A stretch of 64,000 bases of DNA from Hahellaceae bacterium. GTDB taxonomy: Bacteria > Pseudomonadota > Gammaproteobacteria > Pseudomonadales > Oleiphilaceae. Shown piece by piece: positions 44,201-51,913 of this stretch. The DNA is taken from positions 186,001 to 250,000 of the forward strand of contig JADJWY010000005.1 in the NCBI GenBank assembly GCA_016716085.1, given 5' to 3'. A model generated the notes under the pieces. That model saw only the letters and a list, made by a program, of their open reading frames with translations, was not told the origin of the DNA and searched no databases. Position numbers and translations under genes: made by a program. Numbering within the stretch: the stretch's first letter is position 1; each line of letters begins with the position of its first letter.

Positions 44201-45376
44201 ATTATTGAATAGGTTTTCAGCAGATTCTTTCGTAGGAGGCTCACCGGGGCGCATCATTCGGTATATTTCGACAAGCGCTTCCAGCGGGGTCTTAGTGGGG
44301 TCAATCCTCAAGGTATCGGAAACAAACGGACCGCGATCCAAATCGTTGGTATACAACGTCTCTACACGGGAGATGCCTTTCTTAACAAGTTGCTCAATTA
44401 AATCTGAGGTGATTTCTGCATTACACTCGGCGACCAGCTCACCTGTAGACTCGTCAACAAGTGCCTTACCCAAAACCCTTCCGATAAGATACTCTGCTGG
44501 TACCTCTAGCTTGGTCAAACCGGCCTTTTCCATCTGCCGAATATGTTTGGGAGTAATACGACGCCCTTCTTCAGCAATGACATTGCCTTCATTATCTTTA
44601 ATATCAAATGCTGCGATATCACCACGAAGTCGGCTAGGCACAAGCTCAAGTGAAAACTTGTCGCCATCCACAAAGAAAGTAGAATTCTCGAAGAACAATT
44701 CCAAAATATCTTGATTAGTATAATTCAAAGCACGCAACAAAATTGTCGCCGGCAATTTACGCCTGCGATCAATACGCACATAAACCAAGTCCTTAGGATC
44801 AAATTCAAAGTCTAGCCATGACCCACGGTACGGAATAATTCGTGCTGAATACAACCACTTCCCTGATGAGTGTGTTTTCCCTTTGTCATGATCAAAAAAC
44901 ACGCCGGGAGATCTATGCAACTGGGAAACGATAACACGCTCTGTACCATTAACGACAAACGTACCATTGTCTGTCATCAAGGGGATTTCACCCATGTACA
45001 CTTCTTGCTCTTTGATATCTTTTATCGCTTTGCTCGGGGACTCTTTATCATAAATGATCAATCTGACTTTCACTCGAAGTGGCGCCGCATAAGTAACGCC
45101 CCTCATTTGGCACTCTTGGACGTCAAAAATAGGCGTGCCCAGTCTATAACTCACATATTCGAGCGCCGCATTACCAGAAAAACTGACGATTGGAAAAACT
45201 GACTTAAAAGCAGCGTGCAATCCGATCTCTTGACGATCTTCAAGCGCAATTTCCTGCTGAAGAAAGTCATAATAGGAGTCAAGCTGAATGGATAGCAGGT
45301 AAGGCACATCCATGACAGCCGGAAGCTTGCCGAAATCTTTCCGAATCCGTTTTTTTTCTGTGTAGGAGTAAGTCAT
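41300..45376 (-). CDS. rpoB: RNA polymerase beta subunit
   Basis: A 1358-residue beta subunit starting [19 protein letters not shown]. The rifampicin region reads [20 protein letters not shown] then [10 protein letters not shown], with wild-type residues at the positions equivalent to E. coli D516, H526 and S531. The C-terminal part carries [14 protein letters not shown] and the beta clamp segment [18 protein letters not shown]. With beta' it forms the catalytic core. It lies 161 bp after rplL, across an attenuator hairpin. Confidence 0.99.
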   Translation of the reverse strand: [1358 protein letters not shown]

Positions 45377-45484
45377 TCATTTTCCCCAGTTGATACAACT
45401 GTTTTTAGATGCGTGTTGGTCTGCGTTTAGCTTAGTAAACCATACTAATCAGCAGAGCCAAAAAACTTAAGGCATTTACAACGG

Positions 45485-45514
45485 AAAAAGGCTGACGCAA
45501 AAATTGCGTCAGCC
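45485..45514 (-). terminator. attenuator between rplL and rpoB
   Basis: On the minus strand GGCTGACGCAA-TTT-TTGCGTCAGCC (11-bp perfect stem) is followed by TTTTTCC. It lies 24 bp after rplL, the place where E. coli has a partial terminator that lowers rpoBC relative to rplJL transcription. Confidence 0.88.
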
Positions 45515-45537
45515 ATTTTTAAGCAGAACTGAAAAGA

Positions 45538-45912
45538 TTACTTGAGTTCTACAGTAGCGCCAGCTTCTTCAAGCTCTTTCTTCGCTTTCTCAGCGTCGTC
45601 TTTGCTCAGGCCTTCTTTAACAGTAGAAGGAGCGCCATCTACAAGATCCTTAGCTTCTTTCAAGCCCAAGCCAGTCAAGGCGCGAACAACCTTGATTACG
45701 TTGACCTTTTTATCGCCTGATGATTTCAGGATGATGTTAAATTCGGTTTGCTCCTCAGCCGCCGCAGCAGGCGCTGCCGCTGCAGGCGCTACAGCAACTG
45801 CCGCCGCTGCAGAAACACCAAATTTTTCTTCCATTGCTTCTACCAGTGCAACAACGTCCATTACACTCATTTCAGCAATTGCATTCAGAATGTCTTCTTT
45901 GCTAATAGCCAT
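45538..45912 (-). CDS. rplL: 50S ribosomal protein L7/L12
   Basis: A 124-residue L12: an N-terminal dimerisation part (MAISKEDILNAIAEMSVMDV), the Ala-rich hinge (AAAVAVAPAAAAPAAAAEE), and the C-terminal domain (VKEGLSKDDAEKAKKELEEA) that recruits translation GTPases. Several copies bind L10 to make the ribosomal stalk, which requires more rplL than other ribosomal proteins. Confidence 0.98.
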   Translation of the reverse strand: MAISKEDILNAIAEMSVMDVVALVEAMEEKFGVSAAAAVAVAPAAAAPAAAAEEQTEFNIILKSSGDKKVNVIKVVRALTGLGLKEAKDLVDGAPSTVKEGLSKDDAEKAKKELEEAGATVELK

Positions 45913-45945
45913 TATTAAATCTCCAATTTAAAAAGTATGAAAAAA

Positions 45946-46476
45946 CTAAGCCGCTGATTGTTTCTGATCACGTATAGCCGCAACAGCTCGAGTAACCTTG
46001 GTAGGTATCTCGTTGAAAGTGCGAGCCAACTTCGTGATAGGCGCCTGAATAACACTGACCAGCATTCCGAGTGCTTGCTCCCGAGTAGGCAATTTAGCAA
46101 GTCTATCGATCTGTTCAGCACCTAGCAGTTCGCCACCCACCGCCAATGCTTTAATCTCAAATTTGTCGTTGGTTTTCGCGAAGTCCTTCAACAACCTTGC
46201 GGCTGCGCCAGGATCCGTCATCGAAAAAGCCATAATTGTCGGACCAACAAGAGCCGGTTTCGCACACTCATACTCGGTGCCTTCAACAGCACGCTTAGCA
46301 AGAGTATTCCGAACAACCCTCAAATGAACACCTTCACTACGTGCTTTGGCACGAAGATCAGACATATTATTTGAGGAGACGCCTCTGTAATCCGCAATCA
46401 CTAACGACAGTGCATTAGCAGCGGTTTCACTGACCTCAGCGACAATAGATTTTTTGTCTTCAAGTCTAATTGCCAC
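45946..46476 (-). CDS. rplJ: 50S ribosomal protein L10
   Basis: A 176-residue L10 beginning with MAIRLEDKKSIVAEV when read from the GTG at 46476. AAGGAG lies seven bases upstream of that GTG, and this gives the family N-terminus; the ATG at 46494 lies before the Shine-Dalgarno and would add a six-residue extension. L10 forms the base of the L7/L12 stalk and binds 23S rRNA with L11. The L10-L12 complex represses its own synthesis through the leader upstream. Confidence 0.96.
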   Translation of the reverse strand: MAIRLEDKKSIVAEVSETAANALSLVIADYRGVSSNNMSDLRAKARSEGVHLRVVRNTLAKRAVEGTEYECAKPALVGPTIMAFSMTDPGAAARLLKDFAKTNDKFEIKALAVGGELLGAEQIDRLAKLPTREQALGMLVSVIQAPITKLARTFNEIPTKVTRAVAAIRDQKQSAA

Positions 46477-46645
46477 CGTATTTCTCCTTAACATGCTCTT
46501 TCGAGCTGTTTCTACATGTGTTTCTTTTCAGGAAACGACCACGGCTTCTGTTTTTTCAAACTTCTGCCGTCTACGCAGGATTTTTAACCCGAGGGCCCTG
46601 CGGTCTTTGACAGCCTACGGAATTATTCCGAGTGACCACCAAAAC
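46477..46645 (-). promoter_or_regulatory. rplJ leader (L10 autoregulation region)
   Basis: A 169-base gap between rplA and rplJ that can fold strongly; it contains GCAGGGCCCTCGGGTT and the TGCGTAGACGGCAG segment, which resembles the conserved core of the L10 leader RNA in gammaproteobacteria. In E. coli the L10-L12 complex binds this leader to block rplJL translation. The assignment rests on position and this match. Confidence 0.65.
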
Positions 46646-47341
46646 TTAGATTGCCAAACCACTCTGATCAATGACCAACCCAGGCCCCATCGTAGAGGAC
46701 AAGGTTACTTTCTTAAGGTAAACGCCTTTCGAAGTAGATGGTTTCGCTTTCTTAAGATCCACTAACAGTGCCTCAAGGTTTTCCTTGATTTTACCTGCTG
46801 CAAACTCAACGTTCCCCAGCGGTGCGTGCAAAATACCGTTTTTATCGGTTCTATATCGAACCTGACCAGCTTTTGCATTTTTGACAGCGGTTTCCACATC
46901 TGGCGTTACGGTCCCCACCTTAGGGTTAGGCATCAAACCGCGCGGCCCTAAAATCTGACCCAACTGCCCCACAACTCTCATCGCATCTGGAGAAGCAATT
47001 ACAACATCAAAATTCAAGTTACCCTTCTTAACTTCATCGGCAAGGTCATCCATACCAACGATATCAGCGCCGGCAGCCTTTGCCTTTTCAGCATTCGCAC
47101 CTTGAGTAAAAACAGCCACTCTAACAGTTTTGCCCGTACCATTTGGCAGCACGGTAGATCCACGAACAACTTGATCAGATTTACGAGCATCCACACCCAG
47201 ATTAATCGCAACATCTACTGATTCTTTAAAGTTCTTGCTCGCGAGTTCTGCCAAAAGGGCAACCGCATCTTCAACTGAGTGCTGCTTACCGGATTGAACT
47301 TTTTCCTTGATCAACTTTTGTCTTTTAGTCAACTTAGCCAT
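46646..47341 (-). CDS. rplA: 50S ribosomal protein L1
   Basis: A 231-residue L1: KLTKRQKLIKEKVQSGKQHS, GPRGLMPNPKVGTVTPDV and the C-terminal TSKGVYLKKVTLSSTMGPGL. L1 forms the mobile stalk beside the E site and moves deacylated tRNA out. In E. coli it also represses rplK-rplA translation. It starts 3 bp after the rplK stop. Confidence 0.98.
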   Translation of the reverse strand: MAKLTKRQKLIKEKVQSGKQHSVEDAVALLAELASKNFKESVDVAINLGVDARKSDQVVRGSTVLPNGTGKTVRVAVFTQGANAEKAKAAGADIVGMDDLADEVKKGNLNFDVVIASPDAMRVVGQLGQILGPRGLMPNPKVGTVTPDVETAVKNAKAGQVRYRTDKNGILHAPLGNVEFAAGKIKENLEALLVDLKKAKPSTSKGVYLKKVTLSSTMGPGLVIDQSGLAI

Positions 47342-47344
47342 GTC

Positions 47345-47773
47345 TTAAAGCTCCACATTCAGGCCCATACTGCGGGCAGTACCAGCGATAGTCTTAACAG
47401 CTGCTTCCAAACCACCAGCATTCAGATCTGGCATTTTAGTTTTGGCAATTTGCTCTAGCTGCTCACGGTTAACCTTGCCCACTTTTTCAGTGTTCGGTCT
47501 TCCGCTACCACTTGCAATCCCTGCCGCCTTCTTCAACAAAACTGAAGCAGGTGGAGTTTTAGTAATGAATGTGAAACTACGATCGGAATAAACTGTGATA
47601 ACCACAGGCGTGGGCAAACCTGGTTCCAACCCTTGAGTCGAAGCATTAAATGACTTACAAAACTCCATGATGTTAACACCATGCTGACCCAAAGCAGGAC
47701 CAACGGGGGGGCTAGGATTAGCCTGTCCGGCCTTAACCTGAAGCTTAATATACGCGGTAACTTTTTTTGCCAT
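47345..47773 (-). CDS. rplK: 50S ribosomal protein L11
   Basis: A 142-residue L11: YIKLQVKAGQANPSPPVGPA with the thiostrepton-site prolines in the N-terminal domain, and the C-terminal RNA-binding domain ending AGTARSMGLNVEL. It covers the GTPase-associated centre with 23S helices 43-44 and is needed for RelA activation. It follows nusG by 55 bp. Confidence 0.98.
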   Translation of the reverse strand: MAKKVTAYIKLQVKAGQANPSPPVGPALGQHGVNIMEFCKSFNASTQGLEPGLPTPVVITVYSDRSFTFITKTPPASVLLKKAAGIASGSGRPNTEKVGKVNREQLEQIAKTKMPDLNAGGLEAAVKTIAGTARSMGLNVEL

Positions 47774-47828
47774 TTTTCCTCCAATGGGTATTAACGCACA
47801 AATGTGCTCCCCAACTTACATTAAATAT

Positions 47829-48362
47829 CTAGTCTTTTTCGACCTGACTAAATTCCAAATCTACGGGCGTAGATCTGCCGAAAATAAGCACGGCCACTTT
47901 GACACGACTCTTTGCATAATCGACTTCTTCAACCACACCGCTAAAATCTGCAAAAGGTCCGTCAATCACCCGGACAACCTCACCAGATTCAAACAAAGTC
48001 TTAGGCTTTGGTTTATCTGCACCGCTTTCAACTCGACGAAGGATAGCCTCCGCCTCTTTGTCACTAATAGGCGCCGGACGATCGGCCGTTCCACCGATAA
48101 AACCAAGCACCTTGGGAGTTGACTTAACCAAATGCCAAGTATCGTCATTCATCTCCATCTGAACGAGAACATACCCCGGATAGAACTTGCGCTCACTCTT
48201 TCTCTTCTTTCCATCCTTCATCTCAACAACTTCTTCTGTTGGGACGAGTATGTCTCCAAAGTAAGCCTCCATTCCTTTGAGATTCATCCTATCCTTCAGG
48301 GATCTCATCACGTGCTTTTCAAAGCCGGAATACGCTTGAACAACGAACCAACGCTTTGCCAC
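47829..48362 (-). CDS. nusG: transcription termination/antitermination protein NusG
   Basis: A 177-residue NusG: the NGN domain (MAKRWFVVQAYSGFEKHVMR, YPGYVLVQMEMND) binds the polymerase clamp, and the C-terminal KOW domain (GEVVRVIDGPFADFSGVVEE) binds Rho or S10. It raises elongation rate and links transcription to translation. It is 10 bp downstream of secE, the usual pairing. Confidence 0.98.
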   Translation of the reverse strand: MAKRWFVVQAYSGFEKHVMRSLKDRMNLKGMEAYFGDILVPTEEVVEMKDGKKRKSERKFYPGYVLVQMEMNDDTWHLVKSTPKVLGFIGGTADRPAPISDKEAEAILRRVESGADKPKPKTLFESGEVVRVIDGPFADFSGVVEEVDYAKSRVKVAVLIFGRSTPVDLEFSQVEKD

Positions 48363-48372
48363 TCGACCTCAC

Positions 48373-48741
48373 CTATCCGATAATCCCGGAGACAAGCCAA
48401 CCGATGAGAGAATCTATCCCCCACAGAACCAATGCCACAAACAGAACAAACGCAACGACTATGAGCGTGGTCTGAACAAGCTCAGGCCTTGTTGGCCAAA
48501 CAACTTTTCTAATTTCTATGCGGGCGTCTTTCAAAAACGCTAAAAACGCCTTTCCTTTTTCAGTCTGAAGTGCCAACAACCCTGCAACAATCGCGATCGC
48601 CAACAGCGCCAGGACTCGATATAGGAGCGACTCTGTCGCATACATCGAATTCCCCACAACACCCACAGACAACAATACGACAACGACAAGCCACATCAGC
48701 TTGTCGACTGTCGCAGAACTTTTCCTTTCTTCCAAGGACAT
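48373..48741 (-). CDS. secE: preprotein translocase subunit SecE
   Basis: A 122-residue SecE of the three-helix type found in gammaproteobacteria: helices near LMWLVVVVLLSVGVV, LLYRVLALLAIAIVAGLLAL and the conserved TLIVVAFVLFVALVLWGID, preceded by the invariant EIRKVVWPTRPEL amphipathic segment. It clamps SecY in the inner membrane. The ATG at 48741 is favoured; the extension upstream would run into the tRNA-Trp gene. Confidence 0.95.
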   Translation of the reverse strand: MSLEERKSSATVDKLMWLVVVVLLSVGVVGNSMYATESLLYRVLALLAIAIVAGLLALQTEKGKAFLAFLKDARIEIRKVVWPTRPELVQTTLIVVAFVLFVALVLWGIDSLIGWLVSGIIG

Positions 48742-48762
48742 ACAATACCGCTTTAGGTAAGA

Positions 48763-48838
48763 TGGCAGGCCAGGAGGGAATCGAACCCCCAACCTGCGGT
48801 TTTGGAGACCGCCGCTCTGCCAATTGAGCTACTGGCCT
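48763..48838 (-). tRNA. tRNA-Trp (CCA anticodon)
   Basis: A 76-base cloverleaf on the minus strand with acceptor AGGCCAG/CTGGCCT, anticodon loop CTCCAAA (anticodon CCA), T-loop GTTCGATTC and an encoded 3' CCA. It lies between tuf and secE as in Pseudomonas. Confidence 0.97.
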
Positions 48839-48852
48839 ACCTTAAACGGAAA

Positions 48853-50046
48853 TCACTGAATAATTTTTGCCACTACGCCGGCACCTACTGTTCTGCCACC
48901 CTCACGGATAGCGAAACGCAGACCCTCTTCCATCGCGATCGGAGCAATCAGACTTACGACCATCTTAATGTTGTCGCCCGGCATTACCATCTCAACACCT
49001 TCCGGCAGCTCGACAGATCCAGTGACATCCGTCGTACGGAAGTAGAACTGCGGACGGTAGCCTTTAAAGAACGGCGTATGACGGCCACCCTCATCTTTGC
49101 TCAACACGTATACTTCTGACTCAAACACAGTATGAGGCTTGATGCTGCCAGGCTTGGCCAATACTTGACCACGCTCCACATCATCACGCTTAGTACCACG
49201 CAACAGAACACCTACGTTCTCACCCGCACGACCTTCGTCAAGCAGCTTGCGGAACATTTCCACACCCGTACAGGTCGTCTTGGTCGTATCACGCAGACCA
49301 ACAATCTCAACTTCTTCGCCAACCTTAACCAGACCGCGCTCAATACGACCCGTCACCACTGTACCGCGACCAGAAATAGAGAATACATCCTCAATCGGCA
49401 TCAGGAACTTCTGATCGATCGCACGAACAGGCTCAGGAATATAAGCATCCAGCGTTTCAACCAGCTTACGCACCGCACTGGTACCGATACCATTGTCATC
49501 CTTGCCTTCCAGCGCCATCAGCGCAGAACCGACAACGATAGGCGTATCGTCACCCGGGAAATCGTAGGTATTCAGCAGATCGCGAACTTCCATCTCAACC
49601 AACTCGAGCAACTCTTCGTCGTCAACCATGTCAGCCTTGTTCAAAAACACAACAATATAAGGCACGCCAACCTGGCGAGACAGCAGAATGTGCTCACGGG
49701 TCTGCGGCATAGGGCCGTCAGCTGCCGAACAAACCAGGATAGCGCCGTCCATCTGGGCCGCACCTGTGATCATGTTCTTAACATAATCCGCGTGCCCAGG
49801 GCAGTCTACATGGGCATAGTGACGCACTGCAGACTCATACTCCACGTGCGAAGTAGATATCGTGATACCACGCGCCTTCTCTTCTGGCGCCTTGTCAATA
49901 CCATCAAATGCAACAGCCGCACCACCCCAGGTTTCTGAACATACGCGTGTCAGCGCAGCGGTCAGCGTCGTTTTACCATGGTCAACGTGACCAATCGTAC
50001 CCACGTTTACGTGCGGCTTACTACGTTCAAATTTTTCTTTTGCCAT
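48853..50046 (-). CDS. tuf: elongation factor Tu (copy 2)
   Basis: The second EF-Tu gene, 397 residues, encoding the same protein as the copy at 32642-33835. It has the full G domain (GHVDHGKTTL, DCPGHADYV, NKAD) and both barrel domains. It lies between four tRNA genes and tRNA-Trp, equivalent to E. coli tufB. Near identity at DNA level with a paralogue about 16 kb away points to gene conversion. Confidence 0.99.
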   Translation of the reverse strand: MAKEKFERSKPHVNVGTIGHVDHGKTTLTAALTRVCSETWGGAAVAFDGIDKAPEEKARGITISTSHVEYESAVRHYAHVDCPGHADYVKNMITGAAQMDGAILVCSAADGPMPQTREHILLSRQVGVPYIVVFLNKADMVDDEELLELVEMEVRDLLNTYDFPGDDTPIVVGSALMALEGKDDNGIGTSAVRKLVETLDAYIPEPVRAIDQKFLMPIEDVFSISGRGTVVTGRIERGLVKVGEEVEIVGLRDTTKTTCTGVEMFRKLLDEGRAGENVGVLLRGTKRDDVERGQVLAKPGSIKPHTVFESEVYVLSKDEGGRHTPFFKGYRPQFYFRTTDVTGSVELPEGVEMVMPGDNIKMVVSLIAPIAMEEGLRFAIREGGRTVGAGVVAKIIQ

Positions 50047-50097
50047 GATAGCGGTCTCCCGGAAATGACACGTTGCTTCTTGCGTTAATCTTAAATA

Positions 50098-50173
<76 letters not shown>

Positions 50174-50189
50174 ACTAAACCTTTTTAAA

Positions 50190-50264
<75 letters not shown>

Positions 50265-50291
50265 ACTACGGAGCTACGCTCCCTATATAAA

Positions 50292-50375
50292 TGGTGGAGG
50301 GGGCTGGATTCGAACCAGCGAAGCTTTCGCGTCAGATTTACAGTCTGATCCCTTTGGCCGCTCGGGAACCCCTCC
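50292..50375 (-). tRNA. tRNA-Tyr (GTA anticodon)
   Basis: An 84-base tRNA with a long variable arm (class II), acceptor GGAGGGG/CCCCTCC, anticodon loop CTGTAAA (anticodon GTA) and encoded CCA. Confidence 0.97.
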
Positions 50376-50400
50376 GAGCACACTTCATACAGTGTTAAAT

Positions 50401-50476
50401 TGGAGCTGGTGGACGGAATCGAACCCCCGACCTGCTGATTACAAGTCAGCTGCTCTACCAACTGAGCTACACCAGC
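50401..50476 (-). tRNA. tRNA-Thr (TGT anticodon)
   Basis: A 76-base cloverleaf with acceptor GCTGGTG paired near the 3' CACCAGC, anticodon loop CTTGTAA (anticodon TGT) and encoded CCA. First gene of the tRNA-tuf transcript. Confidence 0.97.
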
Positions 50477-50504
50477 TCTCATCCCGCCATTTTGCGAGGG
50501 CGCT

Positions 50505-50533
50505 ATAGTACGTAAGATTTAAATTTGATGCAA
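50505..50533 (-). promoter_or_regulatory. promoter of the tRNA-tuf-secE transcript
   Basis: TTGCAT (50528-50533), a 17-bp AT-rich spacer and TACTAT (50505-50510), followed by a GCGCCC discriminator typical of stringently controlled stable-RNA promoters. It lies just upstream of the first tRNA-Thr and just past the SPOR gene stop. Confidence 0.75.
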
Positions 50534-50537
50534 CCAC

Positions 50538-51155
50538 TCATTTACAGAAAATCTCTCTCGCAGGAATCTTTTTCATCACCGAGGCAACTTGCCCTTGCTG
50601 CAAGGCATGTAGATCGTCTCTAGCAACCTTCACCCAGAAGTCTTTTCTACTCCTTGGCACCTCTTTCAATTTTGCCATGTAGCCTTGCTTCAACCGCCTA
50701 TCCAACAATATTTTCGCCGTGTCGCTATTCCTGAAAAAGCCGAGTGAAATCCCATTTCTCAACACGCCCTGGCTAATTAAATAGCTGTCCACACCTTTAG
50801 ATTGAAGCTTTTTGAGCGTTTTCAACGCTAACTCTTTACTTTCGTATGGTGGCAAATAAACCCAATACTCAGGAGCAAGCTGGACAGTTGACTCATGTAT
50901 TGACCCCGACACACCGCTTGCCGACATTGCATTAACTAACTCAGTCGCATCAGACTTGAGCTCTAACGGACCCAGCAACCTACAAATCCCATCTCCCGAC
51001 TGCCAGCCCGCAACCTCTCTAAGCAACTCCAGCTCCCGAACATTTTGCTCTGTTGAAATCGGAAAAAAGCGGGCATTATTCTTGCGAGCTTCAACCCACT
51101 GAGTCGCCATTACCAAGCCATTTAAGAAGAATAGAAAAAGCACTACCCAATGCAT
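50538..51155 (-). CDS. SPOR domain-containing protein
   Basis: A 205-residue protein of unknown specific function. It begins with a hydrophobic segment (HWVVLFLFFLNGLVMATQW) acting as a signal or anchor. A SPOR-like domain spans about residues 85-165 (APEYWVYLPPYESKELALKT, LISQGVLRNGISLGFF), the fold that binds denuded septal peptidoglycan. A similar gene follows coaX in Pseudomonas. It starts 2 bp after the coaX stop, so the two are co-transcribed, but a link to division is only inferred. Confidence 0.75.
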   Translation of the reverse strand: MHWVVLFLFFLNGLVMATQWVEARKNNARFFPISTEQNVRELELLREVAGWQSGDGICRLLGPLELKSDATELVNAMSASGVSGSIHESTVQLAPEYWVYLPPYESKELALKTLKKLQSKGVDSYLISQGVLRNGISLGFFRNSDTAKILLDRRLKQGYMAKLKEVPRSRKDFWVKVARDDLHALQQGQVASVMKKIPAREIFCK

Positions 51156-51157
51156 GT

Positions 51158-51913
51158 CTAGCTCTCAGAAGTTCGTCTTAGAGCCTGCAACATCAATCCC
51201 TCTACAACCAGCCGAGGACACATAATACTCTCCATAGATAAGGCCGTCCGAACGATACTGGCATCGCCACCAGTAAGATAAACATTGACTCGCTGAAGGC
51301 TCTTTTGTTGCATCCAAGCTGATAGCGCAAAGTCTATTGATTTTATGTACCAGGCCACCCCACCACTTACACATGCTGCAGTCGATTTGCCTGGCGCAAG
51401 CAGAAGTAGAGATTCTTGAAACGCGCTACCAATTTGGAACGTTGATGACTGTAGCGAGGCTGAGAGCAATCTAAGACCTGGCATAATATATCCACCATGG
51501 TGCGCGCCATCACTCCCAACAAAGTCCATAGTGACTGCGCTACCGCAGTCAATCACGCAGAACGCTTCATCACTTTTTGCTTTAGCAGCCAGCAATGCGA
51601 GCCAACGATCCACCCCGAGTTTTTTGTAGTCTGAGTAGGCATTCACGACACCGCCCCCACACGCCTCGGACTCCGCGACATAATCTAATCGCAGTCCTCG
51701 AGACACGAGGTGACTCTTAACCCTATCTAGAAATCTAACATCTGATACGGAACAGGCAAAAACGAGATCTGCCAGTCCCCAGGCATCAACACCCAACCAT
51801 TCGGTTTGCATAAGCTCATTATTTGCAATAGCACCGCAATTAATCAGATCTCCATCTTCCTCAATAAACCATTTAAGGCGAGTATTACCAAGATCAAGGA
51901 GCAGGTAAATCAT
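51158..51913 (-). CDS. coaX: type III pantothenate kinase
   Basis: A 251-residue CoaX of the ASKHA fold: LLLDLGNTRLKW (phosphate 1 loop), GVDRWLALLAAKA, DCGSAVTMDFV and GGYIMPGLRLLSASL are the class III motifs. It phosphorylates pantothenate in the first step of CoA synthesis, needs a monovalent cation and is not feedback-inhibited by CoA. GAGG seven bases before the ATG sets the start. Its 5' end overlaps birA by 20 bp, a common pairing. Confidence 0.95.
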   Translation of the reverse strand: MIYLLLDLGNTRLKWFIEEDGDLINCGAIANNELMQTEWLGVDAWGLADLVFACSVSDVRFLDRVKSHLVSRGLRLDYVAESEACGGGVVNAYSDYKKLGVDRWLALLAAKAKSDEAFCVIDCGSAVTMDFVGSDGAHHGGYIMPGLRLLSASLQSSTFQIGSAFQESLLLLAPGKSTAACVSGGVAWYIKSIDFALSAWMQQKSLQRVNVYLTGGDASIVRTALSMESIMCPRLVVEGLMLQALRRTSES

